Origin: Sphingomicrobium sp.
GTDB lineage: Bacteria; Pseudomonadota; Alphaproteobacteria; Sphingomonadales; Sphingomonadaceae
Direction: 5' to 3'
Length of the DNA: 64,000 nucleotides
Assembly (NCBI GenBank): GCA_030447545.1
Contig: JAUJOV010000002.1
Span: forward strand, 1 to 64,000
Shown: piece by piece, positions 8,521 through 16,432 of the stretch
How the letters are laid out: each line of letters opens with the position of its first letter
Position numbering within the stretch: position 1 is the stretch's first letter
Position numbers and translations under genes: made by a program
The notes under the pieces: model-generated
The model's input: the letters and a program-made list of their open reading frames with translations, nothing else
What the model was told of the DNA's origin: nothing
Databases searched by the model: none

Positions 8521-8988
8521 CGTGTGTGCTCCGTATGGAGGTCGCCGCGAGCAATGTCCGGCGTCCGTTCGGTGCGTTGGCTGCGCTCTGGGGCAGATGC
8601 GTGTCGCGCATCTTCTTCGAAGCCGAGCTGTACAGGACATAGGCGAGCCCGAGCGTGGCAGCGCCGACGATCAAGGTGGCAAGAGCCACATTGTCGATCG
8701 CCTGTCCGAGCAGGAAGGCAAGGCCCATCAGCAAGACGCCAAGGCCGGCCATTCCGACCACCGCCGCTCCGACAAGGCCGCCGACGGCCGTTTTCATCTC
8801 GGCCGTGGATTCGCGGATTTCCGCCTTGACCAGCTTGAGCTGCTGCTCGGCCAGGTGGGATCCCTGAGTGGCGAGCTGCTTCACCAGGTCGACGATATTC
8901 TCGCCGCCGGAGGAAGGCGCGCCAGCACCCGTCGAGCCGATCGCCTGTCGTTCGCCGGCTTTGCCAAAGTGGGGTCCCGGCGGATCAT
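8492..8988 (-). pseudogene. Phage-holin superfamily III (YqjE-like) membrane protein, frameshifted near its start
   Basis: Short integral membrane protein of the Phage_holin_3_6 type. The ATG at 8988 overlaps the upstream DUF883 stop (ATGA). One missing base within the first codons moves the body to another frame: GPHFGKAGERQAIGSTGAG, then ENIVDLVKQLATQGSHLAEQ, the family opening. Two transmembrane helices follow: VGGLVGAAVVGMAGLGVLLM and VALATLIVGAATLGLAYVLY. It ends at 8492, overlapping the DUF3618 start by 29 bp. Gene order DUF883-holin-DUF3618 matches the yqjD-yqjE type envelope module. Confidence 0.75.
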
Positions 8989-9486
8989 ACGAACTCTCCT
9001 CCGGCCGGCTGCGCGACGTCAGGCGCGGAGGCGCGGAACATCGGCTCGTCGACGCGGGGTGGAGGGCCCTGGTTGGCCGCGCTGAATTCCATGGAAGCGT
9101 CGGGCGCTCCAGCCTTGAACAGCCGCGCCGCGGCGAAACCCGCTGCAGCGCATGCCGCAAGGAAGGTGGTCGGGTTGTCGCGCGCGAATGTGCGCACGTC
9201 GTTCACGAGCTCGCGCGAGTCCTTCTGCTCGAGCGTGTCGGCGAAGCGCTGGATCTGACGTTGCGCCCTGCTGGAACGCCGAGCGCAACCACTCGGGCGA
9301 GCCTTCATCAAGCTCATTTGCGGCGCGTTCGATCGCCGAGGATGCCGACCGCGCCTGGGTCGCCGCGGTGTCCTTGCGCGCGTCGAGTTCGCTGTGAACT
9401 CGGTTCTTGGCCTTGCTGCCCAGTTCCTGCGCGTCGGAGCGCAGTTCGCCTGACAGGCCCGGCTCGTTGTTGGACGGTGAATTCAT
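8985..9486 (-). pseudogene. DUF883 (YqjD/ElaB-like) protein, frameshifted
   Basis: Starts at the ATG 9486 behind AAGGGAGAACC. The N-terminal half is a hydrophilic helix, SELDARKDTAATQARSASSA followed by IERAANELDEGSPEWLRSAF. Near 9270 the frame changes to QRQIQRFADTLEQKDSRELV, then ARDNPTTFLAACAAAGFAAA, the DUF883 C-terminal membrane anchor with its usual R-x-N-P. In E. coli YqjD anchors to the inner membrane and binds ribosomes; whether this homologue does is unknown. First gene of a three-gene operon with overlapping ends. Confidence 0.78.
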
Positions 9487-9518
9487 GGTTCTCCCTTTCA
9501 GTTCAGCTCTATGTAACC

Positions 9519-9543
9519 AACCGGCCTGGCCCCCGATGGTTTC
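9519..9543 (-). promoter_or_regulatory. Possible EcfG-type general stress promoter (one mismatch) for the DUF883 operon
   Basis: Read on the minus strand: GAAAC, 17 bp, GTT, 33 bp upstream of the DUF883 ATG. The alphaproteobacterial EcfG consensus is GGAAC-N16/17-GTT, so one base of the -35 box differs. Envelope modules of this kind are frequent general-stress targets in sphingomonads, which makes it plausible. The match alone is weak. Confidence 0.3.
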
Positions 9544-9631
9544 GGGCCGCCGCAGCCGTTCTGCCCAGTCGTTTCGGATGCGGCAAGGCACTTGCAGGGC
9601 AGAGGAGCAGAATTCAACTCCTTCCGGGAGC

Positions 9632-9672
9632 AAAGAAAAAGAGCCCGCCCGGCATGTGCCGGACGGGCTCTT
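9632..9672 (-). terminator. Strong rho-independent terminator for the DUF4136 lipoprotein gene
   Basis: AAGAGCCCG.CCGGCA (9639-9654) pairs with TGCCGG.CGGGCTCTT (9657-9672) with one internal mismatch and a 2-nt gap. On the minus strand the stem is followed by a T-rich run (complement of caaagaaaaa, 9631-9640). It is 40 bp past the end of the lipoprotein gene. Confidence 0.88.
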
Positions 9673-9711
9673 CCTTGAACGCCGTGTTCAGCGGGTCTGA
9701 ACCCGTCTGCG

Positions 9712-10524
9712 TCAGCCCCGTGGGCGCGCCGGGACGGTGATCTTCACCGTTTCGCCGTTGCGGCCCGGGAAGTTGGTGAACATCGCCTCGATCAGGTTCG
9801 GGACGAGCACTCCAAGCTCGTCGGTGCCCGAGCGGGCGACCGCCTTGCCGTCGAACAGCGGCGCATTGTCGGCGCGCCGGACGATGTCGAGGTCGAGCTC
9901 GCTCTCGTAGACCGTGCGGGGGCGGACGGGGACGCCGCCGCCGTAGCCGCCATAGCCGCGGCGGTAGGCGCCGGAGCGGCCGTAGCCGGGATAGCCGCCA
10001 TAGGCGTAGCGGCCGTAGCCGGGATAGCCGTAACGGCTGCCGTAGCGGCTGTAGAACGGATCAAAGAAGGGGTCGCGCCAGCCGTAGAAGAACGGGTCGC
10101 GATAGCGGCCGTAATAGCCGTAGCGCGAATAATAGGGCTGGCCGTAGTAGCCGCGGTAGAGCGGGTCGGCATAGCCGCCGTGGTACGGATAATCCATGCC
10201 CGAGCCGTACATCCGGTCCTCGCGGTACTCGGTCTCGCCCTCGCTCACGTGGTAGCGAACCTTGACCAGCATGTCGGCAGCGGCCGTGCTCGGCGCCTGG
10301 CGATAACCGCGGGCGGCAAGATGCTGCGACACGATGGATGCATAGCGCTGGAACTCGAGGCCCGACTGAACGCCGTCGGCCGGAACGACGAAGAAGCTCT
10401 GGCCCTGCGGGATGGGCATGGCCGAATAGCGGGTAACGTTGGCGGGGAGGCCGGTTGCGCAGGCCGACACGCCAAGCGCCGCCACGCCCAGCAGAGCGGC
10501 GGCGGCCAGTTTATGGATACGCAT
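9712..10524 (-). CDS. DUF4136 lipoprotein with Tyr/Gly-rich insert
   Basis: 270 aa. A lipoprotein signal with lipobox VSAC is at residues 19-22 (MRIHKLAAAALLGVAALGVS precedes Cys22). The DUF4136 domain is split: N-terminal strands with FFVVPADGVQSGLEFQRYAS and AADMLVKVRYHVSEGETEY; C-terminal strands with ESELDLDIVRRADNAPLFDG and VLVPNLIEAMFTNFPGRNGE. Between them, roughly residues 110-200, lies a low-complexity stretch of Tyr, Gly, Arg and Pro with short near-repeats such as YGRYAYGGYPGYGRSG. Outer-membrane periplasmic location is inferred from the lipobox. Monocistronic, with its own terminator downstream. Confidence 0.85.
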   Translation of the reverse strand: MRIHKLAAAALLGVAALGVSACATGLPANVTRYSAMPIPQGQSFFVVPADGVQSGLEFQRYASIVSQHLAARGYRQAPSTAAADMLVKVRYHVSEGETEYREDRMYGSGMDYPYHGGYADPLYRGYYGQPYYSRYGYYGRYRDPFFYGWRDPFFDPFYSRYGSRYGYPGYGRYAYGGYPGYGRSGAYRRGYGGYGGGVPVRPRTVYESELDLDIVRRADNAPLFDGKAVARSGTDELGVLVPNLIEAMFTNFPGRNGETVKITVPARPRG

Positions 10525-10601
10525 TTCACACCTCGAGAATAAGCCTTGGCTTGGAGCGGCTTATAGCACGCGTGCGGCTGAACTGTCGATGAAGCGAGGC
10601 C

Positions 10602-11615
10602 TCAGCGGGACAGTCCGACCGCCCGGTACGCATCAACGATCAAGGGGGCGCCAAGCTCCGCCGCGCGCCCCGAGTCCGCGGCGAGGATCCGGTCGAGCTC
10701 GGCGGGATCGCCGCGAAGCTCCTCGAGCCGGGTGCGCAGCGGCGCGAGCAGCCCGATCAGCGCATCCGCGAGGGCGGGCTTCAACGCGCCGAAGCCCTGG
10801 CCCGCGAACCTGCCGAGCACGTCCTGCGGAGTCTCGCCGGTGACGGCTGCATAGATGCCCACGAGGTTCTTCGCCTCGGCGCGCGGCTCGAGCAGCGCCG
10901 GATCCTCGGGCAGGGGGTCGGCGTCGGTCCTGGCCTTGCGGATCTTCTGCGCGATCACATCGTCGCTGTCGGTGAGATTGATCCGGCTCATGTCCGATGG
11001 GTCCGACTTGGACATTTTCGCGCTGCCGTCGCGAAGGCTCATCACCCGAGCCGCGGCGCCTCCGCCGATGAACGGCTCGGGCGGCACGAACAGCTCGACA
11101 TCGAAGTCGGTGTTGAACTTGACCGCGATGTCGCGGGCGAGCTCGATGTGCTGCTTCTGATCCTCGCCCACGGGCACATGGGTCGCGCGGTAGAGCAGGA
11201 TGTCGGCGGCCTGGAGCACCGGATAGGTGTAGAGGCCGACGCTCGCGCCCTCGCGGCTCTTGCCCGACTTCTCCTTGAACTGAGTCATACGGTTGAGCCA
11301 GCCGACCCGCGCGGTGCACTGGAGAAGCCATGCAAGCTCGGCGTGGGCGGGGACGGCGCTCTGGGCGAACAGGACCGAGCGCGCCGGATCGATTCCGCTG
11401 GCGATCAGCGCGGCGGCCATCTCGCGCACGTTCGAGCGCAGCGCGGCGGGCTCGACGTCGACCGTGATCGCGTGGAGGTCGGCAAGGAAGAACAGGCACT
11501 CCGCCTCGTCCTGCATCCTCACCCAGCGCAGGATCGCGCCCAGCAGGTTTCCGAGGTGAAGGCCGCCGGTCGGCTGAATGCCCGAAACCACGCGCATGGC
11601 TGTCGGGGCGCTCAT
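10602..11615 (-). CDS. trpS: Tryptophanyl-tRNA synthetase
   Basis: Class I aminoacyl-tRNA synthetase charging tRNA-Trp. 337 aa from the ATG at 11615. The HIGH signature is [14 protein letters not shown] (residues about 15-28) and the KMSKS loop is [10 protein letters not shown]. Other family blocks are FLADLHAIT and [12 protein letters not shown] followed by [15 protein letters not shown]. The start codon overlaps the murJ stop (ATGA), so it is translationally coupled behind murJ. An upstream in-frame extension to 12599 is antisense-like shadow sequence and is not part of the protein. Confidence 0.97.
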   Translation of the reverse strand: MSAPTAMRVVSGIQPTGGLHLGNLLGAILRWVRMQDEAECLFFLADLHAITVDVEPAALRSNVREMAAALIASGIDPARSVLFAQSAVPAHAELAWLLQCTARVGWLNRMTQFKEKSGKSREGASVGLYTYPVLQAADILLYRATHVPVGEDQKQHIELARDIAVKFNTDFDVELFVPPEPFIGGGAAARVMSLRDGSAKMSKSDPSDMSRINLTDSDDVIAQKIRKARTDADPLPEDPALLEPRAEAKNLVGIYAAVTGETPQDVLGRFAGQGFGALKPALADALIGLLAPLRTRLEELRGDPAELDRILAADSGRAAELGAPLIVDAYRAVGLSR

Positions 11616-13174
11616 CCCGCGACCTTCTTGCGCCGGAGGAGCACGAGCAGGTCGTCCCGGTCCATTCCGCCCGTCAGCCAGGCGAGCGCGAAATAGACGA
11701 TCGAGCCCGCGCCGATCAGCGCGATCGTGCCGAGCAGGCGCTCGCCGACCGAGCCCGCGAACAGATCGTCGAGCAGTCCCCCCACGAGCCAGATGGTCGC
11801 GCCCATCGCCAGCGCTGCGGCGAGCTGCTTGGCAAGCCGCGCCCCAAGCCAGGCCTCGACCCGAAAATGCCCGCGCGCTGCAAGAAGAACGTACAGCGCG
11901 AGCGCGTTGAGCCAGGCCGCGGCGGAGGTGGTCAGCGGCAGGATCGCGATCCCGACCTCTTCGATCCAGATGAAGTTGGCGGCGACGCCGAGCGCAAGCG
12001 TGACGAGCGTCACCACCACGGGCGTCTTCATGTCCTTGCGCGCATAGAAGCCCGGCGCCAGCACCTTGATCATCACATAGGCGGGAAGGCCGGTGACGAG
12101 GATCGACAGGACCAGCGCCGAGGTCGCGGCATCGGCCGCGGTGAACCGCCCGCCCTCGAACAGGACGGTCATGATCGGCTCCGCCGCGACGGCCAGCGCG
12201 ATCGTCGCGGGGATGGTCAGAAGCATCGCAAGCTCGGTTGCCCGGCCCTGGATGACGGCTGCCTGGCGCTCCTCGCCGAGGCCGAGGTGGCGGCTGATCG
12301 CCGGGAGGATCGCCGTGCCGATCGCGGAGCCGACCAGGGCGAGCGGCAGCTGGTTGAGGCGGTCGGCTTGGCTCAGATAGACGAAGCTGCCCTCTGGCAG
12401 GCGCGTGGCGAAATAGGCGTAGAACAGCTGGCTGATGTAATAACCGCCGGCGCCGATCGTCGCGGGAAGGATCAGGATCAGAAGCTCTTTCACCCGCGGG
12501 GTGAGCCGCGGCGGGCGCAGCCTCAGCGTCAGCCCCGCGCGCCGCGTGGCAATGACGGTCAATCCCAGTTGGAGGACGCCGCCGACCAGGACCGCCCACG
12601 ACATTGCCAGAGCGGTCTCCCTGCCGCCTTGCGGAACCAGCGCCAATGCGCCGACCAGCGCGATGTTGAGCAGCGCGGGAGCAAAGGCGGCGGCGACGAA
12701 GCGCGACAGCGAGTTGAGGATCCCGCTGAACAGCGAGACCATGCTGATGAAGATCAGATAGGGGAAGGTGATCCGGGTCAGCAGCACGGTGAAGGCAAAC
12801 TTGTCGGGATCGCTGGTCCAGCGTTCGCTCGCGACCGCGATCACGACGGCGGGCATGGCGATGACGAAGACGGCGGTGATCAGAATCAGGATCGGGAGGA
12901 AGACCGCCTGTACCTCTTCGGCGAAGAGCTTCGCTTCCGCAACGTCGCCCTCCTTGCCGATGCGGCGCGCGAACAAGGGCACGAATCCCTGGCTGAACGC
13001 GCCTTCGCCGAGCAGCCGCCGAAGCAGGTTCGGCAGCTGGAAGGCCCAGATGAACACCTCGGCCGCGGCCGTCGCGCCCATCACTCGGGCAAACACCATC
13101 TCGCGGGCAAAGCCGAGGATTCGGCTGACCAGCGTCAGCCCGCCGATCGTGCCGCCCGCCTTGAGGAGGTTCAT
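11612..13174 (-). CDS. murJ: Lipid II flippase MurJ (MviN)
   Basis: 520 aa polytopic inner-membrane protein of the MOP superfamily that flips lipid II for peptidoglycan assembly. It opens [20 protein letters not shown] and [20 protein letters not shown], then [20 protein letters not shown], all near-invariant in MurJ. About fourteen hydrophobic segments follow. It forms a coupled pair with trpS downstream; secB ends 24 bp upstream on the same strand, so secB-murJ-trpS may be one transcript. Confidence 0.97.
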   Translation of the reverse strand: MNLLKAGGTIGGLTLVSRILGFAREMVFARVMGATAAAEVFIWAFQLPNLLRRLLGEGAFSQGFVPLFARRIGKEGDVAEAKLFAEEVQAVFLPILILITAVFVIAMPAVVIAVASERWTSDPDKFAFTVLLTRITFPYLIFISMVSLFSGILNSLSRFVAAAFAPALLNIALVGALALVPQGGRETALAMSWAVLVGGVLQLGLTVIATRRAGLTLRLRPPRLTPRVKELLILILPATIGAGGYYISQLFYAYFATRLPEGSFVYLSQADRLNQLPLALVGSAIGTAILPAISRHLGLGEERQAAVIQGRATELAMLLTIPATIALAVAAEPIMTVLFEGGRFTAADAATSALVLSILVTGLPAYVMIKVLAPGFYARKDMKTPVVVTLVTLALGVAANFIWIEEVGIAILPLTTSAAAWLNALALYVLLAARGHFRVEAWLGARLAKQLAAALAMGATIWLVGGLLDDLFAGSVGERLLGTIALIGAGSIVYFALAWLTGGMDRDDLLVLLRRKKVAG

Positions 13175-13198
13175 CGCTTCAGGCGCGCTGCTTGGCGC

Positions 13199-13771
13199 TC
13201 AGGCCTGGCCGGTTTCGCCGCCCGGAGAGGGCGATCCTTCGCCCGTGCCGCCGGCGCCGTTGCCGCCCGCGCCATTACCATCGGCAGCGCCACCGAGCTG
13301 TCCCTGCTGCCCCTCGACCTGCGCCATGTAAGCCGCCTCGAAGTTGATCGGATCGAGCAGAAGCGGCGGAAAGCCAGTCTGCTGAGTGGCTTCTGCCACG
13401 ATCTGGCGAGCGAATGGGAAGAGCAGGCGCGGCGCCTCGATCAGCAGGAACGGCCCCATCGCTTCCTCGGGCAGGTTGCGGATGGCGAACAGGCCGCCGT
13501 AGCTAAGCTCGATCATGAACTGGACGCCGCGGTCGGACCGTGCGGAGACGTCGAGCTTGATCACAACCTCGTGCACGTCTTCGGAAATGCGGTTCGGCTG
13601 GATCCCGAACCCGACATCAACCTGCGGCTGCTCCTGCCACTGGAACACGTGCGGCGAGTTCGGGCATTCGACCGACAGGTCCTTCACATATTGCGCAAGC
13701 GCCGCCGCCTGAGGCGCGTCCGGGTCCTGGCCGGCGCCGTTTCCGCTGTTCAGTGAATCCTGGTCGGCCAT
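13199..13771 (-). CDS. secB: Protein-export chaperone SecB
   Basis: Tetrameric cytosolic chaperone that delivers preproteins to SecA. 190 aa from the ATG at 13771; an upstream in-frame Arg-rich stretch to 13882 was rejected. Family blocks: AQYVKDLSVECPNSPHVFQW, then EVVIKLDVSARSD and FMIELSYGGLFAIRNLPEE, FLLIEAPRLLFPFARQIVAE, and GGFPPLLLDPINF-like FPPLLLDPINFEAAYM. The last 30 residues are a Gly/Asn/Ala/Pro-rich tail. It is divergent from the Tim44-like gene, a neighbour pairing seen in many alphaproteobacteria. Confidence 0.96.
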   Translation of the reverse strand: MADQDSLNSGNGAGQDPDAPQAAALAQYVKDLSVECPNSPHVFQWQEQPQVDVGFGIQPNRISEDVHEVVIKLDVSARSDRGVQFMIELSYGGLFAIRNLPEEAMGPFLLIEAPRLLFPFARQIVAEATQQTGFPPLLLDPINFEAAYMAQVEGQQGQLGGAADGNGAGGNGAGGTGEGSPSPGGETGQA

Positions 13772-13980
13772 CTTGCTTCGCCTCGATCTCGAATGGGGAC
13801 TGCTTTGAAACGGGGATGCGGACCCGCTTCGGGCCGCGCGCGTTCGTTGGCGGCGACTAGCAGTCGGCCATCGGGCGCGCAATGGCGGGGCCGATCGCGG
13901 CGGCTCGGGACGAGGCTTTGAATCTGCGCGGATCGCGCACTATGTTCGTCGTTGCGAATTGAAGGACCGGGACCCAGGCG

Positions 13981-14634
13981 TTGACCGTCATCATCATCCT
14001 TGCGCTGGTCGCCCTGTTCATCGGGCTCAGGCTGTACAGCGTGCTCGGCGAGCGCACCGGGCACGAGCAGCAGCCGATCCTCAAGCCGGCCGAGCCCGAT
14101 GCGCTGGTCGAGCCCAGGATGAGCCGCCCTTCCGTGGTTCAGCCGCCGGCCAGCGACGGCAGCGACCTCGCCTTCCTTCCGACCGCCGGTCCCGGCGTGC
14201 GTGCGCTGCTCGCCGCCGACCCGAGCTTCGACGTCGCCCGCTTCCTCGAGGGCGCCAAGGCCGCCTATCAGATGATCCTCGAGGCCTTCTGGCGCGGCGA
14301 CCTTGCGGCGCTTCGCCCGCACGTCGACGACAATGTCTACGAGGCGTTCGCGACTGCAGTGAGCCAGCGTGAGAAGGACGGCCTCACCCTCGACAACCGG
14401 CTGGTCAACATGGACCAGGCGCTGATCACCGCCGCTTCGGTCGAGCGCGACATTGCGGGGGTCACGGTCCGCTTCGAGGCCGACATCGCCGCGATCACCC
14501 GCGATTCCGACGGCCAAGTCGTGGCCGGCTCGATGAGCGACGCGGTCCAGACGCGCGATTTGTGGACATTCCGCCGCTCGCTCGCTTCGCGCGATCCCAA
14601 CTGGCTCCTGATCGAGACCGACGAGGAAGAGTGA
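13981..14634 (+). CDS. Tim44-like domain inner-membrane protein
   Basis: 217 aa. It begins with an uncleaved membrane helix, VIIILALVALFIGLRLYSVL, then a polar Pro-rich linker, then a Tim44-like domain from about residue 80: DPSFDVARFLEGAKAAYQMI, LEAFWRGDLAALRPHV, and RFEADIAAITRDSDGQVV to RDLWTFRRSLASRDPNWLLI. The domain is shared with mitochondrial Tim44 and bacterial TimA. The apparent start is TTG at 13981 and no strong ribosome site is visible. The last codons overlap the mltA GTG start, so the pair is coupled. Confidence 0.86.
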   Translation: MTVIIILALVALFIGLRLYSVLGERTGHEQQPILKPAEPDALVEPRMSRPSVVQPPASDGSDLAFLPTAGPGVRALLAADPSFDVARFLEGAKAAYQMILEAFWRGDLAALRPHVDDNVYEAFATAVSQREKDGLTLDNRLVNMDQALITAASVERDIAGVTVRFEADIAAITRDSDGQVVAGSMSDAVQTRDLWTFRRSLASRDPNWLLIETDEEE

Positions 14635-15833
14635 AGCGCGTCACAAGAGCGCTGGCGCTCGGGTCCTTTCTGATTCTTGCCGCCTGCGCGACGCGGCCGG
14701 TCCCCGCGCCCACGCAGCCGCCGGCGCCTGCTCCAGCGCCAGCCCCTGCTCCTGCTCCGGCTCCGGCACCCGTGGTGGTCACTCCGCCGCCGCCCGCCAA
14801 TGCGATTGCAGCGGGCGTGAGCCTTGCCGGCGCACCGGCGTTCGCAAACCAGTTCGCCGCGGCCCGCGCCCTTGCGGCGTTCCGGATGAGCTGCCCGGTC
14901 GTGACGAGGCGCCGCGACCAGTCGGGCCTCACTGCCACTGCCGACTGGCGTGCAGTGTGCGCCGAAGCCGCCAACGTCGCTCCGGAGAACGCGTCGAGCT
15001 TCTTCCTCAGCCGCTTCGACTGGCTTCGCGTGGGTGACGGGAAGGCGTTCGCGACCGGCTATTACGAGCCGGAGATCGCGGGATCGCGAGTGCCTCAACC
15101 GGGCTATGTCCCGATCTATCGAAGGCCGCCGGACCTCGTGCGCTGCACGCGTCCCGACGGGCAGACCGGACGCGGCCGAATCGACCAGACGGGAACCTGC
15201 GTCCTCTACTTCACGCGCGCCGAGATCGAGGACGGGGCGCTTGCCCGAAATGGGCTCGAGCTCGCCTGGGCAGCCGACCCGAGTGAGCTGTTCTTCCTCC
15301 AGATCCAGGGGTCGGGCCGGGTGCGCTTCCCCGACGGCGGCGTGATGCGCATCGGCTATCACGACCAGAACGGCCGCGAATATATCGCAATCGGCCGGCT
15401 GCTGCGTGAACGCGGGATCCTTCCGCCGGGCGGCGCCTCGATGCAGGCGATCGTCGCGTGGATGAAGGCCAACCCGGAGCAGGGCAGGGCGCTGATGCGC
15501 GAGAACCTGTCGTACATCTTCTTCCGCGAGCTGACCGGGCCAGGGCCGCTCGGCGCGATCGAGGTGCCGGTGAGCCCGCGCGCGACCGTCGCTGCCGACC
15601 CGAACTTCGTGCCCTTGGGAGCGCCGGTGTTCCTCGCGCTCGACCGCCCCGAGGCCTACGGCTTCTGGGTCGCGCAGGACACGGGCGGAGCAATCAAGGG
15701 TGCCAACCGGTTCGACACCTACTGGGGTCACGGCGCCGAGGCGACCAGCATCGCGGGCGGAATGGCCGCCAATGGAGTCGCATGGGTCCTGGTCCCCAAG
15801 GGCTCCGCTTATCGTGCGGTCACTCAGCCCTGA
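14631..15833 (+). CDS. mltA: Membrane-bound lytic transglycosylase MltA
   Basis: Cleaves the MurNAc-GlcNAc bond of peptidoglycan with 1,6-anhydro product formation. 400 aa from the GTG at 14631 (GTGA overlap with the previous gene). Lipoprotein signal with lipobox LAAC (ALGSFLILAAC), then a Pro-Ala tandem repeat linker of about 35 residues. MltA blocks: FATGYYEPEIAGSRVPQPGY with VPIYRRPPDL, FFLQIQGSGRV, and the 3D domain DTGGAIKGANRFDTYWGHGA with the catalytic Asp region. A downstream Smr gene overlaps its end. Confidence 0.95.
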   Translation: MKRVTRALALGSFLILAACATRPVPAPTQPPAPAPAPAPAPAPAPAPVVVTPPPPANAIAAGVSLAGAPAFANQFAAARALAAFRMSCPVVTRRRDQSGLTATADWRAVCAEAANVAPENASSFFLSRFDWLRVGDGKAFATGYYEPEIAGSRVPQPGYVPIYRRPPDLVRCTRPDGQTGRGRIDQTGTCVLYFTRAEIEDGALARNGLELAWAADPSELFFLQIQGSGRVRFPDGGVMRIGYHDQNGREYIAIGRLLRERGILPPGGASMQAIVAWMKANPEQGRALMRENLSYIFFRELTGPGPLGAIEVPVSPRATVAADPNFVPLGAPVFLALDRPEAYGFWVAQDTGGAIKGANRFDTYWGHGAEATSIAGGMAANGVAWVLVPKGSAYRAVTQP

Positions 15834-16353
15834 CGAAGCCGAGCTCTGGGCTCGCGTAACCGCAAGCATCCGGCCGCTCTCGCGCGAACCTGACGTCAAG
15901 ACGCCGCAGCAGACGAAGCTTGCGGCCGATCAGCCGAGGATAACGCTGAAGCCCAAAGGGGCGGGGCCGCGCAGGCCGGCTCCGCCTCCACCGCCGCCAC
16001 CGCCGCCACCGCCGCCCGGCACGACGCTCGACGAGACATGGGATCGAAGGCTGCGGTCGGGGTCGCTCCAGCCCGACCGGATCGTCGATCTTCACGGCCT
16101 CCACCTCGACGCCGCCTGGCAGGCAATCGACCTCGCGCTGGAACGGGCGGTCGAGGCGGGCGAGCGGCGGGTGCTGCTGATCACCGGCCACCATCGGCCC
16201 GGCGAGCCGCCGGTACGCCGCGGGCGGATCCGGGCGGCGGTCCATGACTGGCTCGCCGCGTCGCGCCACGCCGGCCGGATCGCCGCCGTCCGCGGCGCCC
16301 ATCCGAGGCATGGCGGAGGCGGCAGCCTCTACATTGTTCTGAGGCGCCGCTGA
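15814..16353 (+). CDS. Smr (MutS2 C-terminal-type) domain nuclease-like protein
   Basis: 179 aa from the GTG at 15814, overlapping mltA by 20 bp. N-terminal basic region, a run of twelve prolines at about residues 58-69, then the Smr domain: DRIVDLHGLHLDAAWQAIDL (the LDLHG block), RRVLLITGHHR (the ITGKG block, with His replacing the usual Gly-Lys-Gly), and HGGGGSLYIVLRRR at the end. Smr domains are often nicking endonucleases or RNA-cleaving. Here the cellular target is unknown. Confidence 0.86.
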   Translation: MRSLSPDEAELWARVTASIRPLSREPDVKTPQQTKLAADQPRITLKPKGAGPRRPAPPPPPPPPPPPPGTTLDETWDRRLRSGSLQPDRIVDLHGLHLDAAWQAIDLALERAVEAGERRVLLITGHHRPGEPPVRRGRIRAAVHDWLAASRHAGRIAAVRGAHPRHGGGGSLYIVLRRR

Positions 16354-16432
16354 GGGCTGCACCCATTGTTAACGCTTGCACCGTAACGGCTGAGGTGCGG
16401 CAAACCGGCCGCCCCAAGGCGCGAACCACTTC

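Noticed and set aside
10602-12599. A 665-residue trpS fusion protein
   Set aside because: The extra N-terminal part is an alternate frame of murJ. The ATG at 11615 with the ATGA overlap is the real start.
11867-13756. 629-codon plus-strand open frame opposite murJ and secB
   Set aside because: Extremely Asp/Arg/Gln/Gly-rich composition, no family features, and exactly antisense to clear murJ and secB. It is a by-product of high GC.
14337-15899. 520-codon minus-strand open frame opposite the Tim44-like gene and mltA
   Set aside because: Antisense to two confidently identified genes; composition is not protein-like.
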